From Puffinus mauretanicus (lineage: Eukaryota; Chordata; Aves; Procellariiformes; Procellariidae), in assembly GCA_023333565.1 (NCBI GenBank), contig JAJKFH010001371.1, positions 248,001-312,000 on the forward strand: a stretch of 64,000 nt of DNA. The letters are read 5' to 3'. This document shows, one piece after another, positions 27,740 through 40,317 of the stretch; position 1 is the first letter of the stretch; each line of letters starts with the position of its first letter. Position numbers and translations under genes: made by a program. Below the pieces are notes generated by a model. That model did not search any database, had not been told where the DNA came from, and worked only from the letters and a program-made list of their open reading frames with translations.

Positions 27740-28875
27740 CATAGGATCATAGAATCACAGAATCATCAAGGTTGGAAAAGACCTCTAAGATCATTGAGTC
27801 CAACCATCAACCCAACACCCCCATGCCCACTACACCATGTCCCTAAGGGCCTCATCTACACGTCTTTTAAATACCTCCAGGGATGGGGACTCCACCACTT
27901 CCCTGGGCAGCCTGGTCCAAGGCCTGACCACTCTTTCAGTAAAGAAATTTCTCCTAATGTCCAATCTAAACCTCCCCTGGCGCAACTTGAGGCCATTTCC
28001 TCTCGTCCTATTGCTAGTTACTTGGGAGAAGAGACCAACCCCCACCTCGCTACAACCTCCTTTCAGGTAGTTGTAGAGCGCGATGAGGTCTCCCCTCAGC
28101 CTCCTCTTCTCCAGACTAAACAACCCCAGTTCCCTCGGCCGCTCCTCATAAGACTTGTGCTCCAGGCCCTTCACCAGCTTCGTTGCCCTTCTCTGGACAC
28201 GCTCCAGCACCTCCATGTCCTTCTTGTAGTGAGGGGCCCAAAACCGAACACAATATTTGAGGTGCGGCCTCACCAGTGCCCAGTACAGGGGCACGATCAC
28301 CTCCCTGCTCCTGCTGGCCACACCAGTTCTGATACAGGCCAGGATGCCGTTGGCCTTCTTGGCCACCTGGGCACACTGCCGGCTCATGTTCAGCCGCTGT
28401 CGACCAGCACCCCCAGGCCCTTTTCCTCCGGGCAGCTTTCCAGCCACTCTTCCCCAAGCCTGCAGCGTTGCCTGGGGTTGTTGTGGCCCAAGTGCAGGAC
28501 CCGGCACTTGCCCTTGTTGAACCTCATACATTGGCCTCAGCCCATCGATCCAGCCTGTCCAGGTCCCTCTGCAGAGCCTTCCCACCCTCCAGCAGATCAA
28601 CACTCCCGCCCAGCTTGGTGTCATCTGCAGACTGACTGAGGGAGCACTCGATCCCCTCGTCCAGATCGTCGATAAAGATATTGAACAGGACCGGCCCCAG
28701 TACTGAGCCCTGGGGAACACCGCTCGTGACCGGCCGCCAACTGGATTTAACTCCGTTGACCACAACTCTCTGGGCCCGGCCGTCCAGCCAGTTTTTTACC
28801 CAGCGAAGAGTGGACCTGTCTAGGCCGTGAGCCGCCAGCTTCTCCAGGAGAATGCTGTGGGAGACAGTGACCTTG
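27740..28875 (-). mobile_element. CR1 LINE, 5'-truncated and frameshifted copy (minus strand)
   Basis: The element reads on the minus strand. Its 3' end at about 27,740 has the CR1-type tail of short ATTCTATG-like repeats, seen on the + strand as cataggatcatagaatcacagaatcat-like sequence, followed by the typical 'aaggttggaaaagacc' stretch. Inside is the C-terminal part of the CR1 ORF2 reverse transcriptase, with recognisable blocks [22 protein letters not shown], the ADD box (SADDTKLGG), and the CR1 tail domain ([50 protein letters not shown]). The reading frame shifts at about 28,526 and again at about 28,395, each consistent with a 1-bp deletion. The copy therefore cannot make protein. The endonuclease and the N-terminal reverse transcriptase are absent. 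The 5' boundary is uncertain by some tens of bases, because recognisable homology fades just upstream of the TVSH block. CR1 copies are typically 5'-truncated, as here. Confidence 0.93.
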
Positions 28876-29445
28876 GGGGACCTGCCGGACCCCAAGCCTG
28901 CAGCTTTGCTAATGCTCCTGTCACAAGCAGATACACCCACCATAAAGAAACCCTGCTTGAAGCCTAAGTAGGGGGATGGGGTGTTTCCTGCCGGCTTTGA
29001 GAAATAATAAAGTTTTCTTTCATAGACTTATGCTAATTTTCTCCCCTCCTCCTGGGATGATCTTGCAACACCAGCGATTTCAAGCCCAAGCAAACAGCTC
29101 TGGCCCCCCACCACCAACAGCAGGGCTTTCAGCAGGACGGTGCGCAGCCCCTGCGACGCAGGCGGGTGCGGTCAGCTCCGCGGACACGGCTAGCACGGCG
29201 AGAGCGCTCCCGAAGCCGCGCCGGCCGCCCAGTCAACAGACCTTCGTCAAGGCAGCAACGTACTTGCAACAAGCACCTAACACAACAGCTTTCCAGCCCG
29301 AGATGGGTCAGATAAACGTTTATAACAAGTCGGGCAGGAAGATAAACCTAGAGGAGAGGAGAACAGGACAGCAGGATTTGTCCTGCTCCCTCCCAGAGAG
29401 GCACATCGGGCCCTGGTCTACAGCGTATTTCTAAGCAGAGAAATC
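28876..29445. other. Spacer between two CR1 copies, no gene
   Basis: This 570-bp interval separates two CR1 remnants that lie in the same orientation. It includes a short GC-rich patch at about 29,090-29,240 and a + strand open frame without family signature. Nothing here supports a gene. Confidence 0.5.
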
Positions 29446-29688
29446 AGAATCACAGAGCGGTTTGGGTTGGAAGGGATCTTTTAAAGATCATCTAGTCCAA
29501 CCCCCTGCCATGGGCAGGGACATCTCGCACTAGACCAGGTTGCTCAGAGCCCCGTCCAACCTGACCTTAAACGCTTCCAATGATGGGGCATCCACAACTT
29601 CTCTGGGCAACCTGTTCTAGTGTGTCACCACCCTCATCGTAGAAAATTTCTCCCTTATATTCAATCTAATACTCTCCTTGATATGTTC
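29446..29688 (-). mobile_element. CR1 LINE 3' end fragment (minus strand)
   Basis: This is a second, shorter CR1 copy in the same orientation as the one at 27.74 kb. On the + strand it starts with 'agaatcacaga', continues through 'gggttggaagggatctttt' and 'catctagtccaacccc', and ends in the 'aatttctcccttatattcaatctaa' region. This is the reverse complement of the last ~240 bp of a CR1 element (end of ORF2 plus 3' UTR). Its wording differs from the first copy, with 'gatcatctagtccaa' in place of 'gatcattgagtccaa', so it belongs to a different CR1 subfamily and the two are independent insertions. The boundary near 29,688 is approximate. Confidence 0.92.
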
Positions 29689-32600
29689 AGCAGAATATTT
29701 TATTTAAAAGCTGTGCTCAAAGTCCTCCCGAAGGGACACCTCCCCTGGGTTAACTGGGAAGCTGAACGTTTTCAGCACGTACATGAAGCCACCGGTCAGC
29801 AGTGCACCTCAAAGGACTCTACCAACACCGTAGGCTCCCAGAAACACTAACACACCTTGCAGTCCTTACCCCTCCTTTACAGGGAGGGGAGCTGGGGCAG
29901 AAGCAGGACATGCTCTACCAGGGGCTACACGGCTGCCCTTCAGCAAGCCGTGCCCACTCCCACATGCTCATCAGCTTAACTGATCCAAAACTACCCTCTG
30001 CTGCCAAAACAGACAGTCTTCCCTTTTCCCTCTTCCCCCTTCTACACATCCCAGTCATCTCTACGCTTGGGGTAGCAACCATCGTTTGCTTGATCCAACT
30101 GGAAGCCATCCCAGAGAGAAGAACATAAAGGGGAAGGATTTCTAGCAGGAGGACAGCCTGAGATCAGCTAAAGCTGACGGGAAGCACAACCTCAGAAAGA
30201 TGGCTTAGTGGTACGTCTAGAAACCTAGATGAGGCTTTCAAGCTACGATGCTTCAACCCTCATAGCTTTGTCTTTGCACAGGGGTAAGTCACTTAAAAAC
30301 CACTTTAATGGCTCCATTCACTGCTGGACGTGCCCAGCCACTCACTTTTCTAAAGATCCATCCAAAACAGCCTGGTGAAGTGCCACCTGAGGTCTCCAAA
30401 CTAGGCTGATGCACCCAAACAGCAACACACCACAGCTATGCAAGCCTCACAGCTTACCAAGGAATAGTGGTAAAACAAGATTTCTCCAGGGGGGTTGGGG
30501 ATTTTTTTTTTTTTTTTTGGTGTGTTTTGCCATAACTGAACGGTGTTCTCAAGTGGTTTTCAGGAGAAGAGGAGCAAGGACAAGCATATGCGAAGGATCT
30601 AGTGAAAGCTCTTAAGCAAAGCAGACAGCAGGATGCTGAAAATAAATACACAAAGCCCTTTGCAGCACCAAAGTTCAAATCCATCCGGACATTTCTGAGG
30701 CTGTCACGGCAGCCCATAGAAGGGATTTTCCAATAGCTTGCAGAGAAACCCTGGAAAATAAGGACGGAAAAACAGAAGCACAGGCTCAGACTCTAAGCCA
30801 GCCCTTCATCCTGAGATGTGACCTCCTTCAACACCACCAGGAGCGCGGAGGTCCCCACAGGCTGGCTTGTCCCCAGCACGGGTGGCCCAAGCCCCCTCCA
30901 CCTCCATCCTGCTTCTCCTCCGGCGCAGGGGTGATGGAGGGGTCCCGACGGACCCAGGTGCAGCTCAGGGTACCGGAGGGGCTGCCAGCACAAGCCTTCA
31001 CAGCCTGGCCAGCCACCTCACCTCCAAAACCTGCAAGAGCACGATCCCCACCTAAAAAAGCACACACCACGAAGCCGTGCTGAGCGGGGCAGCTGAGGCA
31101 CGGGCATCCCCAGGGGTACCATCCAAACATGCCGGCAGCAGCCTGACAGAGCTCCCCCGCCCCGGCTCCTTACAGAGGTGAAGGAGGCAGAGCTAATCCT
31201 CCCTTGTTTTTCTAAGTTTACGCAGCATTAGTCACACAGGCTCCTGACGAAGCTGCCCCCGGGGCCCCCAGGCAAGCCTTGCCTGCCGTCGCTGCCGTGC
31301 TTGCACCGAAACCACCAACTCCGCCAGCTCTCGATACGAACAGAAGAGCACGGTTAAAACCCTCACATTCAAGCCTCCTTTAAATACCCGTCACAGAAAT
31401 ACCCAGAGCTGCTCCTCCAATTAATGCAGCTTTTTTTTCCCCACCAGAAGAAGCAGAAAGCTACACAAATTAAGTTTCCATGGCATTAAAATCCATTAAC
31501 CAGCTACACATCTCCAACTGCCCCATTCTCAGTTTTCCTGATAACTGTTACCATGCAGAGCACATGCATACCCCAGAAATATCCCAAAGCATCCTTAAGA
31601 AAACCATGGACTTTATTACAAAGCTCAAGCTTTCACCTCTGCAGAAATTCATCTTATCTTAGTTTCAAAGAAAAAAAAAAAACAAACAAACCACAACAGA
31701 CTAATTCAGGCCAATTTTTACAGAGCAGAGTTTTCAAAGTCAGCTGCAACTAGCTATAACCACAGAGCTGATGCTAGGCAGGACACGAGAGCCATCACGT
31801 GTGACATTTACGCCGGGGACCTTTCAGTTACCTGCATGCCACCTCCCAGCAGCGAGGACTTGGGGCAGAGCACGGCTCCTCGGCTCGCAGGAAAAAGCTG
31901 CTCATTGCACTCACCAAGGCGCAAGCGACCACTGATAGCAGATGGAAGCAATGCCCGCGCCTGGCTCAAAAGACGAGCTGCCAAAGCAGCTGCACCTCCC
32001 CGGAGGTCTCCTGGCCGTGCTGCAGTTCTGCTTTCCCCGCCGGCTTTGCAGCACCAGAAGGAATCACTGCAACACAGCTTTGCAAGCAAACGTCTGCAGC
32101 GGGAGCAGCCGCTGGTGCACAGCCTCTTTTGCTCGTTTCTTAATATCATTTCTTGAAATAAAACAAAAAGAGCTAAATTCATGCTTTATCAGCTCAAGCA
32201 GGATACCAGCTAAACCAGCCTTTTCGTTTCAAAGCCTGCCACTTCCAGCAGTCGGAGAATATGGACTAGCAGCACTGTTTGAGCCACAAACTAAAGACCA
32301 GGGATGTGTTGCCCAGCCAACCACCCCTCCTCTGTCCATCCAGCTGCCCCCCCGCCGGATCCAGCACCCTGCAAGAGAGAACTGCTTAATCCCCCAAGGA
32401 CTGAACTGCTTTGACGTGCCGCAGGAAGAGGTCAGAGGAGATCCAGCCGGCACCCATGCCCGAGGCAGGAAAGCAGTAGCGAAGACATCCCCGTAAAATC
32501 CCAACAGATGACTTGGAAAACTGTTTTCTTAGACACACAGGGGGTTGACAACAGTCCACCACTGCCAAAGAGGGGCAGAGACCCCCCGTCTCCCTCCGGC

Positions 32601-35600
32601 TGCCACCGAGCCTCTGCCCACCGCTGGACTGAGCGCACGAGAGGGCAGGTCGGTGACGATTCCCATCCGGACCCTCGGACGTTAAAAGCACAGTGAGGGC
32701 AATGCTGCAGGAAAGCAAGCTCCCTGTGCTCTCACCGGTCTGCAAAAGGCCAGAATAAATGAGGGGGTTTACAGACCGAGCCTGAAAGCAATACGCACGC
32801 TTGCCGAGTCTGTCCCTTGTCTCCACACACGCACCGTGCAATTTTTTCACGGAAACCAGATTACAGCACCCCACTTTAAGAGGCAGCTAATCACATTTTA
32901 AACATGTCAGCTGGAAACAAGTTCAATCCCTTCAATGGTTAAGGTCTTCTGAAGCTTATTGGTTTTCTCAGCTCTATGTTATCTATCTCCCCTTCCCACT
33001 CCCAATTCAACTTCAAATTCCACCTGCTGTATCTCATGGCATCTTTCTCTCGTGGTATGGGAGACCCTGAGCAGCCTCCAGCCAGATCTCTTCACCACAC
33101 AGAGGTACCAAAGCCGTCAGGTCACCCCTCAAACGCCCCGAAGTTGAGCAGACGCAGCGTCAGAAGGTCTCCAGCCTCAAAAGCTCAGAGAGGACCCAGA
33201 GGAGCTGACTCCCGGATACCGCAACAGGAATTAACGCCAAGTCCAGTTGCTTGTGGCTTTTCAACGGGCGTCTTGCTAGAGTCCAGCACAGAGGCAACAT
33301 CGCTCACCAAATGTTGTGCTGTTCGAGGTATCTCTGGCACTGCTCAGCATCCTCAGTTCATCACCTGCAGAGCCTGCTGTGGAATTTACACCGTAAGCTC
33401 CAGACAGTCAGAAGGACAACGTTATCAGGCTCTGTTTGCTCAGCCTCTAGACATCTACAGCAAAACCAGGCTTGGCGTCTCCAGGAGGCCAAGCGGTGGT
33501 CCTACCAGCCCTTTCTCCTGGGGAGCGGTGTGATGGGTGTCAGTCCGCAGCAGCTCAGGCTGTTCCTCCGCAGCCGTGTGGTGCAGCTGCCGGGCCAGCT
33601 ATGCAGCAAACCAGATGGGCATGCAGTGGCTCAAAAATACTTCGGTAAAGAACAAATTCAGTGCCGGGCCACCCAAACTGTTGTATCAAGGCAGCAAGAA
33701 GGTGGCCCAACCATGCACCTAGGCCAGAAGAGCCATCAAGCAAATCAATGCTTTGCAGATCAGATACAGGTTTCCCTGTGAAACTCATGCAGCAAGTCAG
33801 GGAGCAAAGAAAATAGTGATGCTTCAAAACAATTTCAGTAACTTTATCTGGTTAGCATGGTAGTCAGCCGCAAGAGCACATGCAACACTTCTGACCCACT
33901 TTATTACCACGCAAAGGAAACATATTACATCCTCCCTGATAAGTCCCCCCCATTCAGACAATGATGCTCTCACAACCAGTTTTGACTCTCAGAACTGAGG
34001 GGGGAGGGAAGAGAGAAACAGTAAGAACAAGACACCACAGACACAACATTTTTCGAGAAACTGAATTTCTAAACATGCAGGTCATTTTCTTACCTGCTCC
34101 TTCCTCATCTACTCTGTATTGACAAGATACACAATTCACTATCAGCGCAACTTTGCTCCGCTCAAGCCCAAATCAGGTATCTGAGCTATGAAAGCAAGAA
34201 AGGAGACACTCAAAAATTTTACCTTGGGAAGAGAAAACCATGCTACTAAACTAAAACTTGAGTAGTCAGCTATGATGCAAATGGGCGAAACGTAAAAAAA
34301 AAAAAAGCAATTGCGCTAGCTCAGACTGATACCTGCATCCCCCAACATCCTGCCACCGCGGCGGTGAGCGGCAGACGCGGCTCTTGCACACTCGGTCGAG
34401 GCAACCGCCGAACGGGTTTCCACAGCACACCCTCCACGCGCCTGGCAGGCTGCAGGGGTAGCAGCCGGGGAAAGGCATGCAAAGCGTGACCCTCACCGAT
34501 TAGGGAACAGAACTGAAGGGAAGGGGAGGCAGGAGATTTAAAAACTCGAGCCAAGCGGCGAGTCTCAATGAGATCCCGCTGATTTCTGGCGAGCGAGCTC
34601 GCCCAAACCGTGTGCGTAAAGAAACCAGGCACGTCCGCACAGCTACTGCAAAGAAAGTAAGAGATGCGTGAGCAGGTTGCGGACTTCGGATGGCTGTCCC
34701 AGCTGCCGCTAGGTCACCGGCAAAGCGTGCACCCCACTTTGCTGAACAAGCAAATCTCCCCCACACCTCTCACAGCAGAGGAGGCATCGGCAAGCTGCTG
34801 AATACACCAACAAACAAGCATTTCTGAGGAAGCTGGCTTTAATTCTGCTGTCAGGATGCCAGCAGGGCCCCACGTCCTAAGGAGGTCAGATTTGTACCGA
34901 CGGACACTCAGGCAAAGCTGGCGTGATGGGGGCACGCAGGGGGCTGAGCATCCCCAGCACCTGCTTCATCTTCATAGACCCTTTTTTTCTCCCCCTTGGA
35001 CTGATGACAAGTAGTTTCCCCACAAGGAAAATCCTGCGCTGAGCTCCAAAATGTGCTCAGCACCTCGTTTGCTTGATTTTTGGGGTTCCACAGCACCAGG
35101 GCTCATTGGCGCTGTGACTCCCACCCTGCCGGACACAACTGGTCGGCAGCCGCCTGTGGCACGGGAAGCTCCTCTGCATAAAACTGAACGGGGCTGGCTC
35201 CTGTGTTTGATTTCCAGGATCCGAGCCACAAGGAGAGCTAAAAATATCCCAATTAACCATTCCTTTTCAACGCAAGACTCGCTGATGGTGCCACAAGGGT
35301 ATTATACAACTGCAAACAGGAAGATGTGGTCTGCAAAAAAAAGAAATCGAACTGGGAAAACAGCTGGCCAGGACAGTAATCTCTGAATTCAAGCGTGGAC
35401 CACACCGCCCAAAAATGTGGAGGAGCTTGTGCTACTTGCAATTGCGGTGGCTAGCTCTGATGTGCTTGCAAGCTTTCTGGTGTGATATACACAGGGTATC
35501 GTTTTTGCTCTGCATTGATTATACACAGAGAGCTCGTTCTGGCTATATCCCATGCAAGCTGCCTCCTGAATCGGCTGGCTGCTTAGCTCTGTGTCATCCT

Positions 35601-38600
35601 GCATGTCAGGAGTTAAGGAGGAAACTTTTATTCCTGGTAAAACCCATTGCAAAGAGACAGCTAGGCTCTGGAGCTAAGGATTTCTTCACATGCAGATTTA
35701 GCAGCAATTTTTTTTATCACTGCCCAGTCTTTACGCTGACATCTAGACTTTAAACATCGTCTGTGGGTAATACAGGAGTACATTACTCACAGCAGCACAC
35801 CCGGGAGAACCAGCAAATCCTCTCCATTTGAGCCCGAGCGTCGGCTTTACCCTGGAATTACATTTATCTCTCCAGCACTAGGCTCCCATTAATGAAATTA
35901 CCAGGCAGGCTGCTTCAGACTTAACACTTGAGAGAGGCGGGCTGGCATGGCACCGCTCCAGCCTCAACCCGCAAAGCCTGCACTGTTTCTCCATCCTCCA
36001 GCGAGCTGCTGCCCTAACGAGCCTGACCCCGTGACGAGAGCCAAGGAAACAAAAGAAACAAACCCAAACTGTCCAGGGCAATCAATATCTTTCTAGGAAC
36101 ACCCAGGCCTCTTGCCAGCTCTCTTCCAACCCCAATTTAGCTCTCCTGCATCGCAGAGGGGGATGGCACGCGCAGGAGCAACCCGGTGGGATGCCAAGCT
36201 GGGAAGCATGGCTGGTGCTCAAGCAGACACTTAGGGAGGCAAATCTGCACCGGTCCCTCTGCAAATACCTGATGCTGAGGGTGTCAACGCAAACCCACAG
36301 CTAAGGAGAGCACCATCCACCTCAAAAATCAGGGAGCAAGCACTCGAGTCTGAATAGTTGTTTCAGAAATACCCACTGCTACGTAAAATGGGGAGGCATA
36401 TCATAGCAAACCTCAGTATGGGAGATTATCTTGCACGTGCTAGAAGACCGCCTTCCATCACACAGCAGCTATTGCACTGCCACGCTGAGCAATTTGCAGC
36501 ATGGCATGAACCAGCCCCTTAAACCACCCCTGCACCACCCAATAAAATGGGTAACCGGGAGTGCCACAGGCTGCCGAAAGCTAAAGGGGACGCAGCAAGC
36601 AACCCTACCGCAAAGCTCCACCGACAGCACGGCAACTTCAGCATCTCTGGGGGCTGTTCTTTGCGCAGAGCAGCTGTAGGTTTGGTTAGGTGAGTTTTTC
36701 TCCAGTCACCTGCAAAGGGACTTCTCTGTCCTTGGCAGGGAAGGAGTGTAAGGAGAAAACGGAGATTCACCAGCACTTGAACAATGTTCGCCCCAGGTAT
36801 GGAGACCCAGCTGCAGAGCACTGCCAAAGCAAGTAAAAGATAGCAAGGGGAAAGCTTATTTCCAGAGTACAGACGTGCCCTTAAAACAGCTCGAGCTGTG
36901 GGAGCTGAACTACTCTCTCCTGTAATTAAAATGCAGGAGAGGAAAGCACGGGAATTACTCCAGCGTGACTGTGAAGGACTAACGGGCTTTGAGTTTCAAA
37001 GTCAATCTTAACACACACTCTTCGGTGCGATTTTAATTCTGGGGGGGAAAAAAAAAAAAAAAGGAAAAAAAGAGATTTTGCTGTGAGAAAAGATCCTGCA
37101 CAACCCTGTTATTAAACCACACAAGGAGACTGGGGCTGGGGCTGACGAAGCAAGGCTGAAGGCAGTCCTCTCTTCCCCCCTGCCCCTGCATTTGCTCTGC
37201 CAGTTGCTCTCAGCAACGTAACGATTCAGGGAGGCAGACTGCCCCGTGACAGGAAAAACACATGTAACACCCAGGCGGTGAAACCTCACATCTGAGAGCA
37301 TCTCTGCAAAACACAGACTGAACCATTTTTTCCAGCTCCACAGAGTCGACTTGATGTTTTGCAAAACCGAGCTGGTGAAACGCTATCACTTGCATCGAAG
37401 GTGAGATTCGCCAGCAGGAGCTACTCTCAAGCATCTCCCTATTTTCTGCATATCAGAAAAAAAAAGAAGCCTATGGGCAAGATTACCGGGTCCTGCAGCT
37501 CAGGGTGATGTAAAAGAGACAGGAGGACATCAGAAAAAGAAATAACACATGTGCAACGCTCTTCAGCCTGGCACCCAGGGGAATAGCTTAGCTAAGAAAA
37601 ATATTTCCTTTTTAAAATAACGATAAAGGTAAGGAGCCGTCAGAATTATGAGTCAAGCTCTAAGATAAGAAATGATACTGCTGGATGGGTGCGGCTGCCT
37701 GCTTGTTTGGTCGCTGTTGGTTTTTTTAAAAGATAAACATGTCTTTCAGAACATGTTTGTTGGCCAATCTTCCCTCTGAAAAAAAAAAAAAAGGAAGCTC
37801 ACAACTGTGAAAACGATAATTGAAAGGCAGGACAGTTTCCGAAGAGCTGAGATCATGCTTCACAGGCTCTTTAAAGTAAGATGCAACACATTAGTACGTT
37901 GAAAAGGACAAAAGAGGAGTAAATTTAAAATTCCAAGTAGTTCCATAAAATACCATTCAGAGAAGCTATTAAGCAAACTCTGCAAGAGGCAGAGCCTATT
38001 CACAGACCAGAACCTGTCAAGAAAAAGAAATAAATAATTTTAAAAATCTATTTTTCAATTGTAAAGCTGTTGATACACAGGAGTATTTCACCAGAAATTC
38101 ACAGTCTGGAGGAGGCTGGCTCAGCAAATGCATCCAGGAAAAAAAGGAACTTGTACATCAGAATAAAAACTAAGGCAAATCCCTTAGGAAGGGTGTTAAA
38201 TTGAGCAGAGAGTGGTTTTGAATCCAACAGAACAATGGCTTGAACACAGCCGAGATAGAAGTACAAAAGTACTGCAGGAAAGCAAACAGTGTAAAGCACC
38301 CGGGAGCTCGATGGAGCAAAAGCCACAGCAGGTCCCGCTGCTCGCTCCAACTTCCCCGCTGCTCAGTGAATTGCAATAACTTGGGGACAGGCGTCACTGC
38401 CTGCAGCCCTGCCAGCTCAGCCCAGGACCGTGCTGCTCTCCAAACAGCAAGGTGTTAAGCAGCCACCACCGAGATTATACAACAGAAGCGATTTTGTAAC
38501 CATTTTGGTTTAGAAAGCATTTTGCATTGGCCTTCACCGCTGTTTGGTTTTGCCTTTTCTTACTCAAGAACATCAGAGGGGAAGAAAAGCGACCGAGCAC

Positions 38601-39515
38601 AAGGCAAGCCCTTTACTAGAATGACAAGTTTTTAACTAAACCCTGGATATTGCCGCTGCTGAACACAGTTTTAAATTAAAGCGTCAAGCCCACGAATAGC
38701 CTCCTCTTTCTCAGCACGGCGCTGGCAGAGAAAGGTCCTGACGCTCTCACCCTGTTTGCTACGCGCGCCCTGATCGAGCACATCCCCTTTTCCTGCCCAA
38801 AACGGGGCACCAAATCCCGGCCGGTCAACGCAGCTCCCCAGAAGGCTCCAGCACATGCCCTCATCTGCCATTTCGACACGCGCCTGAAGATACCTACTCC
38901 AGACCCAGCATCTCCTTCCTCATCCGACGGGGAGCTGATGCCCTTAACTCGACTTCAGTTGGAGCACAAGAGCAAACGGAACCATTTCTTGAGGGAAAAG
39001 ACCTCATGATTCACCACGGTGCCAGATTTCACTTTTTTGGGTGTTGTTTTTAAAGGAGGTATCGCAAGGCAGGGGGAAACCAACTGCAAGCAGCTAATTC
39101 AGTTCGCTAATTCAGGCCCTTGAGCTGCCGCATCTCCAACTGGCCCTGCCACCCACAGGGATCAAATCTGGGGGCTCCCCCGGGTGCCCACTGGGCACCC
39201 AGGCCATACCTGTGCCACCCCGCGCAACCCCAGAGAGCGGCGGGGCTGGGGAGGGCAGGTGAAGGCTCACCACCCCATCCCCCCACGGAGCATGCCTGGC
39301 GGCCTAACAGCAACCAAGGGGATCACGGGCAGCTCCTGCGCCGCTTCATCCGGTGGGGGGGGAAGCAGTATTTTGGGTTTTTTTTCTGTTTTGTTCTGTT
39401 TTGACCTCAATGCAGCCCCACCTCGACTCAAAGGACCCCCGCAGTCCCGTGGCAGAGTCTCTGCCAGGTGCACAGCCCCATGCTCTGACCCTCCACACAG
39501 CCCCCCCGCCCCAAG
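29689..39515. other. Non-coding stretch, no gene recognised
   Basis: I see no supportable exon on either strand. There is a T run at 30,502-30,518, A runs near 34,290-34,305 and 37,045-37,065, and another at about 37,780-37,793. The open frames, for example those around 32.4-32.9 and 33.0-33.8 kb, lack family signatures and splice context. By position this would be intronic if a minus-strand transcript starts at the CpG island near 40.2 kb. Confidence 0.55.
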
Positions 39516-39985
39516 CACCCAGCCCTTTGCAACCCCCGCCTTGGCACACAGCCCTTTGCAGCTCCCCCCAGGCACCCAGCCCTCTGCAGCCCCCCCCAAG
39601 CACACAGCTCTTTGCAGCCCCCCGCAAGCACACAGCCCTTTGCAGCCCCCCCAAGCACCCAGCTCTCTGCAGCCCCCCCCAAGCACCCAGCCCTTTGCAG
39701 TCCTTCACCCCCCAAAATGCTTTCCCGTGCACACCAAGCCCTTTGCAGCCTTCCCGAGGCCCCCGTTCGTGCAGCCCTCGGGACACCCCCTCGCACCTCG
39801 TGCTCTCCCACTCGGGGGTGCCCCAGACACACAGCTCTCTGCAAACCCACCTCGGGGGGCACACAGACCTTTGCAACCCGCCCCGGTGCCCCCGGCCACA
39901 CAGCTCTCTGCACACCGCCCCCCCCACGCCTACAGCCCTCTGCAACCCGCCCGGTGCCCCCAGACACACGCCCGTTGCAACCCCC
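39516..39985. repeat. C-rich minisatellite, 27-29-bp unit
   Basis: A + strand unit of the type CACCCAGCCCTTTGCAGCCC followed by C7-AAG repeats head to tail. Units of 27-29 bp are tight from 39,516 to about 39,705 (roughly seven copies). They then decay into diverged copies that keep the 'cacacagc-y-ctytgcaa/g' core as far as about 39,985. Because the unit length is not a multiple of three and it carries no stop codon in any frame, all six frames stay open. This creates several spurious long ORFs on both strands. The array abuts the left edge of the 40-kb CpG island and is G-rich on the minus strand. Confidence 0.9.
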
Positions 39986-40115
39986 CGCGCCCAGCGCTGC
40001 CCCACGCACGCTCCGCACGCCGCCGTGTCCCCGGGCGGACCCCTCAAACCTTCTCCCGTCCCGGCCCGTCCCGGCGCACCCCCCGCGCCCCGTCCCCCCC
40101 CCCGCCGCTCCTCAC

Positions 40116-40300
40116 CGCGGGGCGCCGCGCGGGCGGGCGCGAGCTGCCGGCCCCGCCGCGCATCCTCCGGCGCGCGCCCCGCGCCCAGCCCGGCCCCAGC
40201 CGGCGCGGCCCCGCGCAGGCGCAGTGGGAGCCCCGAGCGGGACGTGGACGGGCCGGCGGCGCGCGGCGTCTCGCGAGAAGAGAATAGAGGCGTGCCGGCA
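40116..40300 (-). other. Candidate first exon of a leftward gene or lncRNA
   Basis: On the minus strand a consensus-like donor (CCCGCG|GTGAGG, with the GT at 40,114-40,115) lies about 150 bp downstream of the TCTCGCGAGA element, which fits a first exon. An ATG at 40,161-40,163, with A at -3, would give 16 codons in phase 0 up to the donor (MRGGAGSSRPPARRPA). I do not recognise this peptide. Such Arg/Ala/Pro/Gly strings are typical of any GC-rich first exon, so coding is doubtful. The 5' end is a guess placed near the tRNA gene. A noncoding first exon or no exon at all remains possible. Confidence 0.25.
40269..40278. promoter_or_regulatory. TCTCGCGAGA palindromic core promoter element
   Basis: This is a perfect 10-bp palindrome inside a CpG island, 40 bp from the 5' end of the tRNA-Ala gene. 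The motif is an established regulatory element of many TATA-less vertebrate promoters, and Kaiso/ZBTB33 has been reported to bind related methylated sequence. Because it is palindromic it does not itself show the direction of transcription. Confidence 0.75.
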
Positions 40301-40317
40301 GCGGGTGCGGGCAGCGC

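Noticed and set aside
27548..28639. 363-codon + strand open frame
   Set aside because: It is antisense to the CR1 element, whose minus-strand reverse transcriptase is clearly recognisable.
28396..28765. N-terminal part of the 311-codon minus-strand frame as an intact CR1 protein
   Set aside because: Upstream of about 28,395 this frame is not the CR1 ORF2 frame. The true frame is shifted by apparent 1-bp deletions, so the element is dead.
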